Both the position numbers and the translations under genes were made by a program. A stretch of DNA of 64,000 nucleotides from Xylophilus sp. GW821-FHT01B05 (GTDB lineage: Bacteria; Pseudomonadota; Gammaproteobacteria; Burkholderiales; Burkholderiaceae_C), in assembly GCA_038961845.1 (NCBI GenBank), contig CP152408.1:5394001-5458000 (forward strand), written 5' to 3'. Shown here piece by piece: positions 39,088 to 48,501 of the stretch. The first letter of the stretch is position 1. The number at the start of each line of letters is the position of its first letter. The notes below the pieces were generated by a model. It was not told the origin of the DNA and made no database searches. It was given only the letters and a program-made list of their open reading frames with translations.

Positions 39088-42000
39088 ATGAATGTCTCAT
39101 CCTGGTCGATCCGCAACCCCATCCCTGCGGTGATGCTGTTCGTGCTGCTGACCCTGGCCGGCGCCTGGTCGTTCAAGTCCATGAAGGTGCAGAACCTGCC
39201 CGACATGGACCTGCCCATGGTCACCGTCACCGCCATGCTGCCGGGCGCCGCGCCCGGCCAGTTGGAGACCGACGTGGCGCGCAAGATCGAGAACTCGATC
39301 GCCACCGTGCAGGGCCTGAAGCACATCCACACCAGCATCCAGGACGGCGTGGCCACCATCACCGCCGAGTTCCGCCTGGAAAAACCCATCCAGGAAGCCG
39401 TGGACGACGTGCGCTCGGCCGTCAACCGGGTGCGCGCCGACATGCCGGCCGACCTGCGCGACCCGATCATCACCAAGGTCGACCTGGCCGGCACGCCGGT
39501 GCTGGCCTTCACCATCCAGTCCAGCCAGCTGGATGAAGAAGGCCTGTCGTGGTTCGTCGACGACACGGTGGCGCGCAAGCTGCTCACGGTGCCGGGCGTG
39601 GGCGCGGTCAACCGCGTGGGCGGCGTGCAGCGCGAGGTGCGCGTGGCACTCGATGCGCAGCGCCTGCAGGCGCTGGGCGCCACTGCGGCCGAGGTGTCAC
39701 GCCAGTTGCGCCAGGTGCAGAACGAAAGCGCCGGCGGCCGCACCAACCTGGGCGACGGCGAGCAGCCGGTGCGCACCCTGGCCACGGTGCAATCGGCCGA
39801 AGAGCTGGGCAACCTGCAACTGTCCATTGGCGGCCGGCGCATCCGCCTGGCCGACCTGGCCACCGTGACCGATACCGTGGCCGAGAAGCGCAGCGCCGCC
39901 CTGCTCAACGGCCAGTCGGTGGTGGGCTTTGAGGTGTCGCGCAGCCGCGGCGCGAGCGAGGTAGAGGTGGGCGCCGCCGTCGAGCAGGCGCTGGCGCAGC
40001 TCAAGGCCCAGCACCCGGACATCACGCTGACCGAGGCCTTTGACTTTGTCACGCCGGTGTCCGAGGAATACGCCAGCTCGCTGCACCTGCTGTATGAGGG
40101 CGCCATCCTCGCGGTGGTGGTGGTGTGGTTCTTTCTGCGCGACTGGCGCGCCACTTTTGTCTCTGCGGTGGCGCTGCCGCTGTCGGTGATCCCGGCCTTT
40201 GCCGGCATGTACTTTCTGGGCTTCTCGGTCAACGGCATCACGCTGCTGGCGCTGTCGCTGGTGATCGGCATCCTGGTGGACGACGCCATCGTCGAGGTGG
40301 AAAACATCGTGCGCCACCTGCGCATGGGCAAGAGCCCCTACCAGGCCGCCATGGAGGCGGCCGACGAGATCGGCCTGGCCGTGGTCGCCACCACCTTCAC
40401 GCTGATCGCGGTGTTCTTGCCCACCGCCTTCATGAGCGGCATCGCCGGGCGCTTCTTCAAGCAGTTTGGCTGGACGGCGGCGCTGGCGGTGTTTGCCTCG
40501 CTGGTGGTGGCGCGCGTACTCACGCCCATGATGGCCGCCTACCTGCTGAAACCCATCGTCACCGCCGAGCACGAGCCGCGCTGGATGCGCATTTACATGG
40601 TCTGCGCCAACTGGAGCCTGCGCCACCGCCTGGCCACCATGGCGCTGGCCACGCTGTTCTTCTTTGGCTCGCTGGCGCTGATCCCGCTGCTGCCGACCGG
40701 CTTCATCCCGCCCGACGACAACTCGCAGACCCAGGTCTACCTGGAGCTGCCGCCCGGCAGCAACCTGCAGCAGACCATGGCGGTGGCCGAAGAGGCGCGG
40801 CTGCGCATCATGGCGCTGGAGCACATCAAGAGCATCTACACCACCATTGGCGGCGGCAGCGCCGGCAGCGACCCGTTTGCCGGCAGCGGCGGCGCCGAAC
40901 CGCGCCGCGCCACGCTCACGGTGCAACTGGCGCCGCGCAGCGAGCGCCCGCGCAAGCTGGGCATAGAGGAGCACATCCGCAACACGCTCGAGACCCTGCC
41001 CGGCGTGCGCCTGAAGGTCGGCCTGGCCGGCGGCAACAACAAGTACGTGCTGGTGCTGAGCGGCGACGATCCGCAGGCGCTGTCAGAGGCCGCCCGCGCC
41101 GTGGAGCGCGAGCTGCGCACCGTGCCCGGCTTTGGCAACATTGCCTCCAGCGCCAGCCTGGTGCGGCCCGAGATCGCGGTGCGCCCGGACTTCGCCCGCG
41201 CCGCCGACCTGGGCGTGACCAGCGCGGCCATTGGCGAGACGCTGCGCATTGCCACCATGGGCGACTACGACGTGTCGCTGCCCAAGCTCAACCTGGCGCA
41301 GCGCCAGGTGCCGATCGTGGTGCGCCTGGGCGACGCCGCGCGCGAAGACTTGGACACCCTGCGCCGCCTGGCCGTGCCCGGCACGCACGGGCCGGTGATG
41401 CTGGGCGAGGTCGCCACGCTGGAGGTGGCCGGCGGCCCGGCCGTCATCAGCCGCTACGACCGCGCGCGCAACGTCAACTTCGACATCGAGCTGTCCAGCG
41501 TGCAACTGGGCGACGCGGCCAAGGTGGTGCATGCACTGCCGGCGGTGCAGAACCTGCCCTCCGGCGTGCGCGTGACCGAGGTTGGCGACGCCGAGGTCAT
41601 GGGCGAGCTGTTCGCCAGCTTTGGCCTGGCCATGCTGACCGGCGTGCTGTGCATCTACATCGTGCTGGTGCTGCTGTTCAAGGATTTTCTGCACCCGGTC
41701 ACCATCCTGGCGGCGCTGCCGCTGTCGCTGGGCGGCGCGTTTGTGGGCCTGCTGATCGCGCAAAAGAGCTTCTCCATGCCCTCGCTGATCGGGCTCATCA
41801 TGCTGATGGGCATTGCCACCAAGAATTCCATCCTGCTGGTGGAGTACGCCATCCTGGCGCGGCGCGAGCACGGCATGACGCGCCTCCAGGCCCTGCTCGA
41901 CGCCTGCCACAAGCGCGCCCGGCCCATCATCATGACCACCATCGCCATGGGCGCCGGCATGCTGCCGATCGCCGTCGGCTTTGGCGCGGCTGACCCGAGC

Positions 42001-42177
42001 TTTCGCTCGCCCATGGCGGTGGCGGTGATCGGCGGGCTGATCACCTCGACCGTGCTGAGCCTGCTGGTGATCCCGGCGGTGTTTACCTATGTCGATGATT
42101 TGGGGCAGTGGGTGATGCGCAAGCTGCGGCGGCGGCCGGTGGCGGCCGAGGTGCCTGAACCGCACCGCGCCGAATGA
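39088..42177 (+). CDS. RND multidrug efflux permease (HAE1/AcrB-MdtB type)
   Basis: 1029 residues, full family length. Twelve membrane helices, with the proton-relay pair in helix 4 (GILVDDAIVEVENIVRHLRM), two large periplasmic loops, and the family motif LRDPIITKVD. RNPIPAVMLFVLLTLAGA starts helix 1 as in MdtB/CusA relatives. AAGGAG precedes the ATG. Together with the two genes upstream it makes a complete proton-driven tripartite exporter under the TetR repressor; the substrate cannot be read from sequence. Confidence 0.93.
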   Translation: MNVSSWSIRNPIPAVMLFVLLTLAGAWSFKSMKVQNLPDMDLPMVTVTAMLPGAAPGQLETDVARKIENSIATVQGLKHIHTSIQDGVATITAEFRLEKPIQEAVDDVRSAVNRVRADMPADLRDPIITKVDLAGTPVLAFTIQSSQLDEEGLSWFVDDTVARKLLTVPGVGAVNRVGGVQREVRVALDAQRLQALGATAAEVSRQLRQVQNESAGGRTNLGDGEQPVRTLATVQSAEELGNLQLSIGGRRIRLADLATVTDTVAEKRSAALLNGQSVVGFEVSRSRGASEVEVGAAVEQALAQLKAQHPDITLTEAFDFVTPVSEEYASSLHLLYEGAILAVVVVWFFLRDWRATFVSAVALPLSVIPAFAGMYFLGFSVNGITLLALSLVIGILVDDAIVEVENIVRHLRMGKSPYQAAMEAADEIGLAVVATTFTLIAVFLPTAFMSGIAGRFFKQFGWTAALAVFASLVVARVLTPMMAAYLLKPIVTAEHEPRWMRIYMVCANWSLRHRLATMALATLFFFGSLALIPLLPTGFIPPDDNSQTQVYLELPPGSNLQQTMAVAEEARLRIMALEHIKSIYTTIGGGSAGSDPFAGSGGAEPRRATLTVQLAPRSERPRKLGIEEHIRNTLETLPGVRLKVGLAGGNNKYVLVLSGDDPQALSEAARAVERELRTVPGFGNIASSASLVRPEIAVRPDFARAADLGVTSAAIGETLRIATMGDYDVSLPKLNLAQRQVPIVVRLGDAAREDLDTLRRLAVPGTHGPVMLGEVATLEVAGGPAVISRYDRARNVNFDIELSSVQLGDAAKVVHALPAVQNLPSGVRVTEVGDAEVMGELFASFGLAMLTGVLCIYIVLVLLFKDFLHPVTILAALPLSLGGAFVGLLIAQKSFSMPSLIGLIMLMGIATKNSILLVEYAILARREHGMTRLQALLDACHKRARPIIMTTIAMGAGMLPIAVGFGAADPSFRSPMAVAVIGGLITSTVLSLLVIPAVFTYVDDLGQWVMRKLRRRPVAAEVPEPHRAE

Positions 42178-42198
42178 ACGGCCCTGCGGGGTCTGGCG

Positions 42199-44691
42199 CT
42201 AGAACCGCATCCGCAAGGTCACAGCCCCACTGCGCGGTGCCCCCATGAAGTTGCCCCAGTTGGTGCCCCCGATGGTCGTGTAGTACTGCTTGTTGAACAG
42301 GTTGTTCACGTTGAGCTGCACCTCGGCCTGGCGGTTGATCTGGTAGGCGGCCATCAGGCCTACCAGCGCGTAGCTCTTTTGCTCGATCCGATAGGCAACA
42401 CCGCCATAGGACTGATAGGCGGTAGTGGTCTGGTCCTGGTAGATGCCGCTTTGCGCCTGCAGGTTGGCGCCAACTTTCCAGGCATGCAGATCGGCCGGCA
42501 GCCGCCAGGTGGTGGACAGCTTGAGCAACTGGCGTGGCAGATACGTGTTGTAGGCCGTGCCACTGCCATTGCCGCTCACGTACTGCGACTGGTTGTAGGT
42601 GTAGCCGGCGGCCACTTGCCAGCCCCGGGCCAGCTCGCCCGACACATCCAGCTCGACACCGCGGTTGCGCACCTTGTCGGCGGCCTCGTAGCAAGTGACG
42701 GCGGGGGTGGAGCATCTCTCGCCGGCGGCCACGGCCCTGGGCAGGTTGGTTTGCTCGGTCTGGAACACGGCTGCAGACGCATTGAGCGCGCCGCCCAGCA
42801 GCGCGCCCTTCACGCCCAGCTCGTAGTTGCTGCCGATCACCGCCGGCAGCAACTGGCCATTGGCGTCGATGTTGCTCTGCGGCTTGAAGATCTCGGTGTA
42901 GCTGGCGTAGAGCGAGGTGCTCGCATTCAGGTCGTGCACCAGGCCCAGGTAGGGCGTGAATTCGCGCGTGGCCTTGTAGCGGGAAGCCTCGTCGCTCCAG
43001 GAGTAGTACGCGTTGTAGTCCACCCAGCTGAACCGGCCCCCGACGATCAGCTTGTTGGAGGCGGGCAGGTCGAAGCGGGTGGCCAGGTAGATGCCGCTGT
43101 CCTTCTTGTGGCTGCCTTCGTGCGAACGCACGTTCACCACGTTCGACGGCGCGGGAATGCTGTCGGGGCTGAAGCTCAGCGGGTCGAACGACTGGTAGGC
43201 CCCCACGCTGGCGCTGCTGTAGAACCAGTCGGACTCCTGCAGGTTGGCGCCCGCCATGACTTCATGGCGCCGGCCGAACAGCTCGTAGGCGCCTTGCAAT
43301 TGCACGCCCAGGTTCTTGCTTGCATCGTCGTAATTGAGCTGGGTTGCGCGCATTTGCAGGGAGCTGTTGTCCAGGCTCAGGTGGCGCGTCGAGCGGCCCA
43401 GCATGTCGGACTTGGCGTCCACTTTGCTGGCGGCCAGCGTGAGCTTCCAGTCGTCGTTGAAGCGGTGCGTGAGCTCGCCAAAGATCTGCTTGTTGCGCTT
43501 GTCGAGGTAGGCCCAGCCCGGCGTCAATGTGGTGGAGGGCGCAAACGGGTAGAACGAACCATCGACACGGGTAGACAGGCCACCCCAGTCGTAGCCGCCG
43601 GTGTTGTCGTCCTGCCAGACCAGCCCGCCCATCAGTGTGGTGTCGGGCGTGAGGTCGGCCTCAAGAATGCCGTAGAGCAGTTGGTTGTCCTTGCTACCGG
43701 CGTCACGAAAGCTGTTGGCCTTGTTGGCATAGACCACGCCGCGTGCGCGCAGCGTGCCCGCCTCGTTGAGCGGCCCGCTGGCATCGACCTGTGCGGTGCG
43801 GTTGGCCCACGAGCCGGCGCTCAGGGCCACCTCCACCTGCCGCTCGCGCGTGGGGCGCTTGCGCACCAGGTTGATGGCGGCCGACGGGCTGCCCGAGCCC
43901 TGCAGCAGGCCATTGGCGCCGCGCACCACTTCCACGTGGTCATACAGCACCGTGGCCGGCAGCGACAACGAATCGCTGGAGAACACAAAGCCCACGCTCA
44001 TCGGCAGGCCGTCGATCTGCAGCGTCTCGACCCGCTCGCCGCGCGAGTACCAAAGGGCGCGCTCGCTGCCGTTGTAGGTAGAGGTCATGCCGGTAGTGGC
44101 CCGCAGCGCGTCGTCCAGCGTCTCCAGGCGCTGGTCTTCGATGCGCTGGCGCGTGATGACGGAGACCGATTGCGGCGTCTCGCGTATCGACAGCGGCAAG
44201 CCGGTGGCCGCGCTCATGCTGCCGGTGGTGTAGGAGCCGGTGTGCTCGGTGGTGGTGGCATCAGCCTTGGCGCGCACCTCGACCTGGGCCAGGGCGGTGG
44301 TGGTCGCAGTCGTAGCGACCCGGCGCAGCACAAACACCTTGTCGCTCGCCTGCGCGATCTGCAAGCCCGTGCCCGCCAGCAATTGGGCAAAGCCGTCGTG
44401 CACGCCGTAGCGCCCGCGCAGCCCGGGCGTGCTGCGGCCATCGGTCAGTGCCGGCTCCGACGACAGCGTGACGCCGACCTGCCCGGCGAAGCGCGAGAGC
44501 GCAGGGCTCAGCGAGCCGGCCGGGATGTCATAGGTTTGCTCGGCGACGGCCGTTGCGGCCGGCACGGCTTGCGCCGCTGCGGCAGCGGTGTGCAGCAGCA
44601 AGGCCAGCACGGCCGCCTGCACCACGGTGCTGCGCGCCCGAGAAAAATGGAAAGCGGAATCCGGCCGGCGGCCGGAGCGACGATGCGCCAT
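42199..44691 (-). CDS. TonB-dependent siderophore receptor with signalling (STN) domain, FecA/FpvA-like
   Basis: 830 residues from the ATG at 44691. Signal peptide (STVVQAAVLALLLHTAAAA), STN domain (YDIPAGSLSPALSRFAGQVG to about residue 120), TonB box near AQVEVRAKA, plug domain (LSIRETPQSVSVITRQRIED; HVEVVRGANGLLQGSGSPSA) and a 22-strand barrel ending in LRMRF. The STN domain contacts FecR-type regulators, and fecR- and fecI-like genes lie directly upstream. It imports a ferric siderophore and reports occupancy to the sigma factor. Confidence 0.93.
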   Translation of the reverse strand: MAHRRSGRRPDSAFHFSRARSTVVQAAVLALLLHTAAAAAQAVPAATAVAEQTYDIPAGSLSPALSRFAGQVGVTLSSEPALTDGRSTPGLRGRYGVHDGFAQLLAGTGLQIAQASDKVFVLRRVATTATTTALAQVEVRAKADATTTEHTGSYTTGSMSAATGLPLSIRETPQSVSVITRQRIEDQRLETLDDALRATTGMTSTYNGSERALWYSRGERVETLQIDGLPMSVGFVFSSDSLSLPATVLYDHVEVVRGANGLLQGSGSPSAAINLVRKRPTRERQVEVALSAGSWANRTAQVDASGPLNEAGTLRARGVVYANKANSFRDAGSKDNQLLYGILEADLTPDTTLMGGLVWQDDNTGGYDWGGLSTRVDGSFYPFAPSTTLTPGWAYLDKRNKQIFGELTHRFNDDWKLTLAASKVDAKSDMLGRSTRHLSLDNSSLQMRATQLNYDDASKNLGVQLQGAYELFGRRHEVMAGANLQESDWFYSSASVGAYQSFDPLSFSPDSIPAPSNVVNVRSHEGSHKKDSGIYLATRFDLPASNKLIVGGRFSWVDYNAYYSWSDEASRYKATREFTPYLGLVHDLNASTSLYASYTEIFKPQSNIDANGQLLPAVIGSNYELGVKGALLGGALNASAAVFQTEQTNLPRAVAAGERCSTPAVTCYEAADKVRNRGVELDVSGELARGWQVAAGYTYNQSQYVSGNGSGTAYNTYLPRQLLKLSTTWRLPADLHAWKVGANLQAQSGIYQDQTTTAYQSYGGVAYRIEQKSYALVGLMAAYQINRQAEVQLNVNNLFNKQYYTTIGGTNWGNFMGAPRSGAVTLRMRF

Positions 44692-44851
44692 GGATGCGTG
44701 TCCTTTGAACGGGTGAAAGCAGAGTCCGCTGCATCCGCACGGCGAGCAAGGGCCGCCAGGATGGGAGAACGGAATAAAGCCACCAGTGCAGCGGCCTCTA
44801 TTGCTTTGACCGGCGCATGCGCAAAAGGGGACATCGCCAGCGCGGCGCGCC

Positions 44852-45844
44852 TTACCTCGGCCCGATCTGCACCCAGTAGCGCGTGCGCAGCTCGATGCGC
44901 AACGGCAGCGATGCGGCCAGGGCGGTGAGTACGGCGTCGGTATCGCCCAACTGGAACGCGCCCGATACCGGCAGCTGTGACACCGCCGGATCGCAGCGCA
45001 GCAGCCCCGGCCGGTAGCGCGACAGCTCGGCGCAGAACGCCCCCAGCGGCAGCTTCTCGGCATAGAGCACACCATGCGTCCAGCCATCGGCTTCGGGCTG
45101 CAGCGATTCGGCGGGCGTAGTGCCCTCGGCACTCATGCGGGCCTGCTGGCCGGCGGCGATGACGCTGGCCGGGCCATTCGCGGGACGCAGCTCAACCGCA
45201 CCCTGCATCACCGCCACCTGCGTGGTGGCGTCATGCCCAGCCTCTGCCGCGAAGCTACGCACGGTAAAGCGCGTGCCCAAGGCCCGCGCGGTGCCCTGCG
45301 CGGTCTGCACCAGGAAAGGCCGGCCGGCAGGGTCCGCCACGGTCTGCACCCAGAGGGCGCCTTCGCGCAGCACCAGCCGCCGCGCCGCTGGGCTGAAGGC
45401 GATGTCAGCAGCACTGGCGGTATCGAGCACCACTCGGCTGCCGTCGGGCAGCGTGATGTCGCGGCGCTCGCCCGTGGCCGTGCGCTCGTCGGCCCCCCAG
45501 GGTTCAGGCGCATACCGCCACGCCGCCCACGCTGCCGGGCCGGCCACGATCAGCAGCGCCAGCACGCGCACAGCGGCCCGCCGCCCGGCACGGCTGGACT
45601 GGCGCAGCGCCGACGCACCCAAGGGCCCGAAAAGCGCAGCCGGGCCGTTGGCCAGGCCCAGCGCGTGCACCACGCGTTCCGCGCGCAGCCAGGCCGCTTC
45701 ATGGCATGGATCGGCCGCGCGCCAAGAGGCCAGTTCTGCGGGCTTGGCATCGCCAGACTGCACGCGCACCAGCCATTGCGCGGCCTCGCGTGCGGCGCGC
45801 GAATCGACGGCCGCGCTGCTCAAGGCGCCACCAGCAGAATGCAT
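44852..45844 (-). CDS. fecR: FecR-family sigma-factor regulator
   Basis: 330 residues. Cytoplasmic N-terminal region with the DUF4880-like pattern AAREAAQWLVRVQSGDAKPA, one membrane helix (AVRVLALLIVAGPAAWAAW), and a periplasmic FecR domain (ITLPDGSRVVLDTASAADIA; GALWVQTVADPAGRPFLVQT). A C-terminal STN-like segment follows. It relays receptor occupancy to the ECF sigma factor, whose gene it overlaps by 25 bp. Confidence 0.92.
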   Translation of the reverse strand: MHSAGGALSSAAVDSRAAREAAQWLVRVQSGDAKPAELASWRAADPCHEAAWLRAERVVHALGLANGPAALFGPLGASALRQSSRAGRRAAVRVLALLIVAGPAAWAAWRYAPEPWGADERTATGERRDITLPDGSRVVLDTASAADIAFSPAARRLVLREGALWVQTVADPAGRPFLVQTAQGTARALGTRFTVRSFAAEAGHDATTQVAVMQGAVELRPANGPASVIAAGQQARMSAEGTTPAESLQPEADGWTHGVLYAEKLPLGAFCAELSRYRPGLLRCDPAVSQLPVSGAFQLGDTDAVLTALAASLPLRIELRTRYWVQIGPR

Positions 45845-46338
45845 TGCTCGAACGCCTGCGCCATATAGCGCTTGACGGTGCGGTCGGTCACGCCCAGGCG
45901 GGCAGCTACCTGTGCATAAGTCAGGCCGTCTAGCTGCGACAGCAAAAAGGCCTCGCGCGCCTTGGGTGGCAGGCCGTCGAGCATGGTGTCGATCTGCTGC
46001 AGGGTTTCCAGAATGAGCAGGCGCTGCTCGGGCGAGGGCGCCTGGGGTTCGGGCAACAGGGCCATGGCCTCATGCCAGGCGCGTTCCAGCGACAGGCGCT
46101 GCACATGGTTGATCAGCAAGCGCCGCGCCACGGTGGTGAGGTAGGCACGCGGCTCGCGCAGCGCCAGCTCCTGCGGCCGCGCCTGCGCCGAGAGAATGCG
46201 CACAAAGGTGTCGTGCGCCAGATCGGCGGCGTGCTCGGCCCCGCCCAGCTTGCGCCGCAGCCAGCCCAACAGCCAAGGGTGGTGATCGCCGTAGAGCGCG
46301 GCCACATCGAGGGTGGGTGCAAGCTTCTGGACTGCCAT
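45820..46338 (-). CDS. fecI: FecI-like ECF sigma factor
   Basis: 172 residues from the ATG at 46338; a TTG at 46365 in frame is an alternative. Sigma-2 region (YGDHHPWLLGWLRRKLGGAE, DLAHDTFVRIL) and sigma-4 helix-turn-helix (SQLDGLTYAQVAARLGVTDR). First gene of the sigma-regulator-receptor trio. An AT-rich region with a Fur-box-like sequence lies 36 bp upstream, so iron repression is likely. Confidence 0.92.
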   Translation of the reverse strand: MAVQKLAPTLDVAALYGDHHPWLLGWLRRKLGGAEHAADLAHDTFVRILSAQARPQELALREPRAYLTTVARRLLINHVQRLSLERAWHEAMALLPEPQAPSPEQRLLILETLQQIDTMLDGLPPKAREAFLLSQLDGLTYAQVAARLGVTDRTVKRYMAQAFEQCILLVAP

Positions 46339-46373
46339 GAAAGAAATCGCAGCCTGCCGGCGCAACCATTAAC

Positions 46374-46392
46374 AAGAATGATTTGCAATTAT
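46374..46392. promoter_or_regulatory. Putative Fur box upstream of fecI
   Basis: AAGAATGATTTGCAATTAT matches about 10 of 19 positions of the Fur consensus, including the AATGAT half. It is the only AT-rich spot in the 110-bp gap. Confidence 0.5.
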
Positions 46393-46449
46393 ACAAATGC
46401 TTGCATGATGGCTGAGCAGGCGCAGACCCGGCCTCGCGCCGCCTCATCA

Positions 46450-46911
46450 CTACCCAAACGCCAGCATGCGCCCCGCAAAAATAACCGCGCACCACAACAG
46501 CAGCGAGGCCAGCCCGAAGGCCGGCAGCCACTTACCGGTGCCGCTGCGGCGCAGCGCCAGATGCAGTCCCAGCGCATTCAAGCCGGCCAGTGCCATGCAC
46601 AGGAACTTGGCGACAAAGTAGGGGTTGGCCAGGTATTCACGCCCGGCCGGCGCAAACAGCAGCAGGCCGCTGAGCGCGGCCAGCGCAAACCCTGCCAGCG
46701 CCAGCGGCACCAGGGACGTCAGCACCGCCGCGCGATCCAGGCGGCGCAAGCCGCCGGCCAGTCGCAGATCGACCACCGTGATCGCGCCAAACAGCAGGCC
46801 CAGCCCCAGCAGATGCGCCCAGCTTGCCAGTGGATAGCCCCAGGCCGATTGGCGCAGCGCCGTGACCGGTGCCCAAGCCTCCAGCGCGGCCAGCATGGCA
46901 TCTACGCTCAT
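46450..46911 (-). CDS. Four-helix membrane protein (DUF6644-like)
   Basis: 153 residues from the ATG at 46911, overlapping the upstream stop (ATGA). Hydrophobic helices around GYPLASWAHLLGLGLLFGAI, LTSLVPLALAGFALAALSGL, FVAKFLCMALAGLNALGLHL and FGLASLLLWCAVIFAGRMLA. It resembles the DUF6644 membrane proteins that occur next to DUF6152 proteins. No enzymatic motif is visible; the paired periplasmic partner and the adjacent iron genes suggest a metal- or redox-linked envelope role, which is a guess. Confidence 0.75.
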   Translation of the reverse strand: MSVDAMLAALEAWAPVTALRQSAWGYPLASWAHLLGLGLLFGAITVVDLRLAGGLRRLDRAAVLTSLVPLALAGFALAALSGLLLFAPAGREYLANPYFVAKFLCMALAGLNALGLHLALRRSGTGKWLPAFGLASLLLWCAVIFAGRMLAFG

Positions 46912-47402
46912 CGGCTGCTGCAGCCGGCGGGCAGGGCCACCGACTGCTGGCGCACACCAATGCCATCCAGCACGATCAGCACCGGGCGCGCCACCCGTGG
47001 CTGCGTGCAGGACGGAAAGGCGATGGCCACCAAGGCATCGCCCACGCGCGGCGGGCGCGGCATGCCCCAGCTCTCCAGCCGGTTGATGGGCGCCAGGTCC
47101 AGCATCCATGCCCCGGCCTGCGCGGCCGGCCGGGCCCGGGCCAGCGTGGCCTCGAAGCCAAGCGCGCGCAGCTCCGGCGGCACCGGCAGACCCGTCCAAC
47201 TGGCGGGCAATGCGGCCTCGGCCACCTGCAGCACCACCGACGGATGCGGATTGCGCCAGTCAACGGCGCTGATCTGCCCACGCAGGTAAAGCGGGCCGCT
47301 GGTGTCGTAGTAGCCCCAACCATGGTGCGCAGCCACCGGTGCCGCAGCCATCCACATGCTGGCCAGCGCGAGCAGGCAGGCGGTCGTCTTTCTTCGATTC
47401 AT
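46908..47402 (-). CDS. Secreted DUF6152-like protein
   Basis: 164 residues. Signal peptide (RRKTTACLLALASMWMAAAP) followed by HHGWGYYDTSGPLYLRGQIS and a beta-rich body with NPHPSVVLQV, the pattern I associate with DUF6152. Start at 47402 with AAGGA about eight bases upstream. Overlaps the membrane gene downstream. It is divergent from the LysR gene. Function unknown; the HH pair after the signal cleavage site could bind a metal. Confidence 0.75.
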   Translation of the reverse strand: MNRRKTTACLLALASMWMAAAPVAAHHGWGYYDTSGPLYLRGQISAVDWRNPHPSVVLQVAEAALPASWTGLPVPPELRALGFEATLARARPAAQAGAWMLDLAPINRLESWGMPRPPRVGDALVAIAFPSCTQPRVARPVLIVLDGIGVRQQSVALPAGCSSR

Positions 47403-47517
47403 GTCCTTGCATCCTTGTCTGCCTGCGCACATCCGACGCCGGCAGGGGATGCTAGGAATGACCATCCATGCGATCAATATCTACAATTTACATACTTCAA
47501 TACCAAAATATACATAC

Positions 47518-48447
47518 ATGGAATTCGCGCAACTGCGGCAGTTCCTGGCCGTGGCCGACGCCCTGCATTTCGGGCAGGCCGCAGAGCAACTGGGCATGGC
47601 CCAGCCGCACCTGAGCCGGGCCATCGCCAAGCTGGAAGCCGAGCTGGGCGTGCCCCTGTTTCTGCGGACCAGCCGCCGCGTCCAGCTAACGCCTGCCGGC
47701 GAAAGCCTGCGCGATGAAGCCACAGAGCTGCTGCGCGGTGAGCAGCGCGCTCGCTCGCTGGCGCTGCAGGCAGACCGCGCGCATGCCCGGCGCCTGCGCA
47801 TCGCTTTTGTGTCGGCGGCGCTGTACCGGCTCTTGCCGGCGCTGGTCCGGGAGCTGCGCAGCGACGACGCCGGCCTGCACATCGAGCTGCAAGAGGCCCC
47901 CACCGAAGAGCAGTTGGAGCTGCTGGCCCGCGGCGAGATCGACCTGGGACTGGGCCACCTGCCAGTGCCACCACATGCGCGCATCAGCAGCGAGCTGCTC
48001 ATCAACGACCGCTTCGATGCCCTGCTGCCCAGCGACCATCCACAGGCCGAGCAAGCGGCCATCTCCTTCGCGGAACTCGCCGCCCATGCCTTCGTACTGT
48101 TCCCGCAGGAGCAAGGCCCGGCGCTGCACGCCCTGATCCGCGACCAATGCCGCCTGGCGGGCCGGGAACTGGTGGTGGCGCAAACGGCGTCGCGGCTGCA
48201 CAGCCAATGCGCCCTGATCGCCGGCGGGCTCGGCGTGGGCCTGGCGCCGGTCCAATCACGCAGCCTGGCGGTGGAGGGCACGGTGCGGCTGCCGATCAAG
48301 CCCTATCCCGCATCGCTCAGCCTGGGGTTGGCGGCTTTCTGGGACCCGCGCATTCGCCATGGCGCCCAGGGCGAATGCCTGGAACGGCTGCGCCGCCTTG
48401 CCCGGGACAGCTCGCCGGCGCAGCATGGCCACCCAGCAGGGCTTTAG
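47518..48447 (+). CDS. LysR-family transcriptional regulator
   Basis: 309 residues from the ATG at 47518. N-terminal winged helix-turn-helix: LRQFLAVADALHFGQAAEQL, GMAQPHLSRAIAKLEAELGV; then a periplasmic-binding-like effector domain (GLGHLPVPPHARISSELLIN). It is divergent from the DUF6152/DUF6644 pair across an AT-rich gap (47460-47517), the usual layout for a LysR regulator and its target. Its TAG stop coincides with the start of a repeat family A copy. Confidence 0.9.
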   Translation: MEFAQLRQFLAVADALHFGQAAEQLGMAQPHLSRAIAKLEAELGVPLFLRTSRRVQLTPAGESLRDEATELLRGEQRARSLALQADRAHARRLRIAFVSAALYRLLPALVRELRSDDAGLHIELQEAPTEEQLELLARGEIDLGLGHLPVPPHARISSELLINDRFDALLPSDHPQAEQAAISFAELAAHAFVLFPQEQGPALHALIRDQCRLAGRELVVAQTASRLHSQCALIAGGLGVGLAPVQSRSLAVEGTVRLPIKPYPASLSLGLAAFWDPRIRHGAQGECLERLRRLARDSSPAQHGHPAGL

Positions 48448-48501
48448 CTACAAAAAGTAGAGCTAAGAGTCCTTTATCCAATTAGGTATTAGTCCTTTTT
48501 A
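48447..48501 (+). repeat. Repeat family A copy, interrupted by the insertion sequence (A5)
   Basis: GCTACAAAAAGTAGAGCTAA, then AGTCCTTTATCCAATTAGG. The first base is the G of the LysR stop codon. The natural continuation (CTTTTTATG...) resumes at 49558 behind the insertion sequence, so the element landed at the T-rich end of the repeat. Confidence 0.65.

Noticed and set aside
42379..44928. 849-residue plus-strand frame opposite the FecA-like receptor
   Set aside because: Receptor motifs are all on the minus strand; shadow frame.
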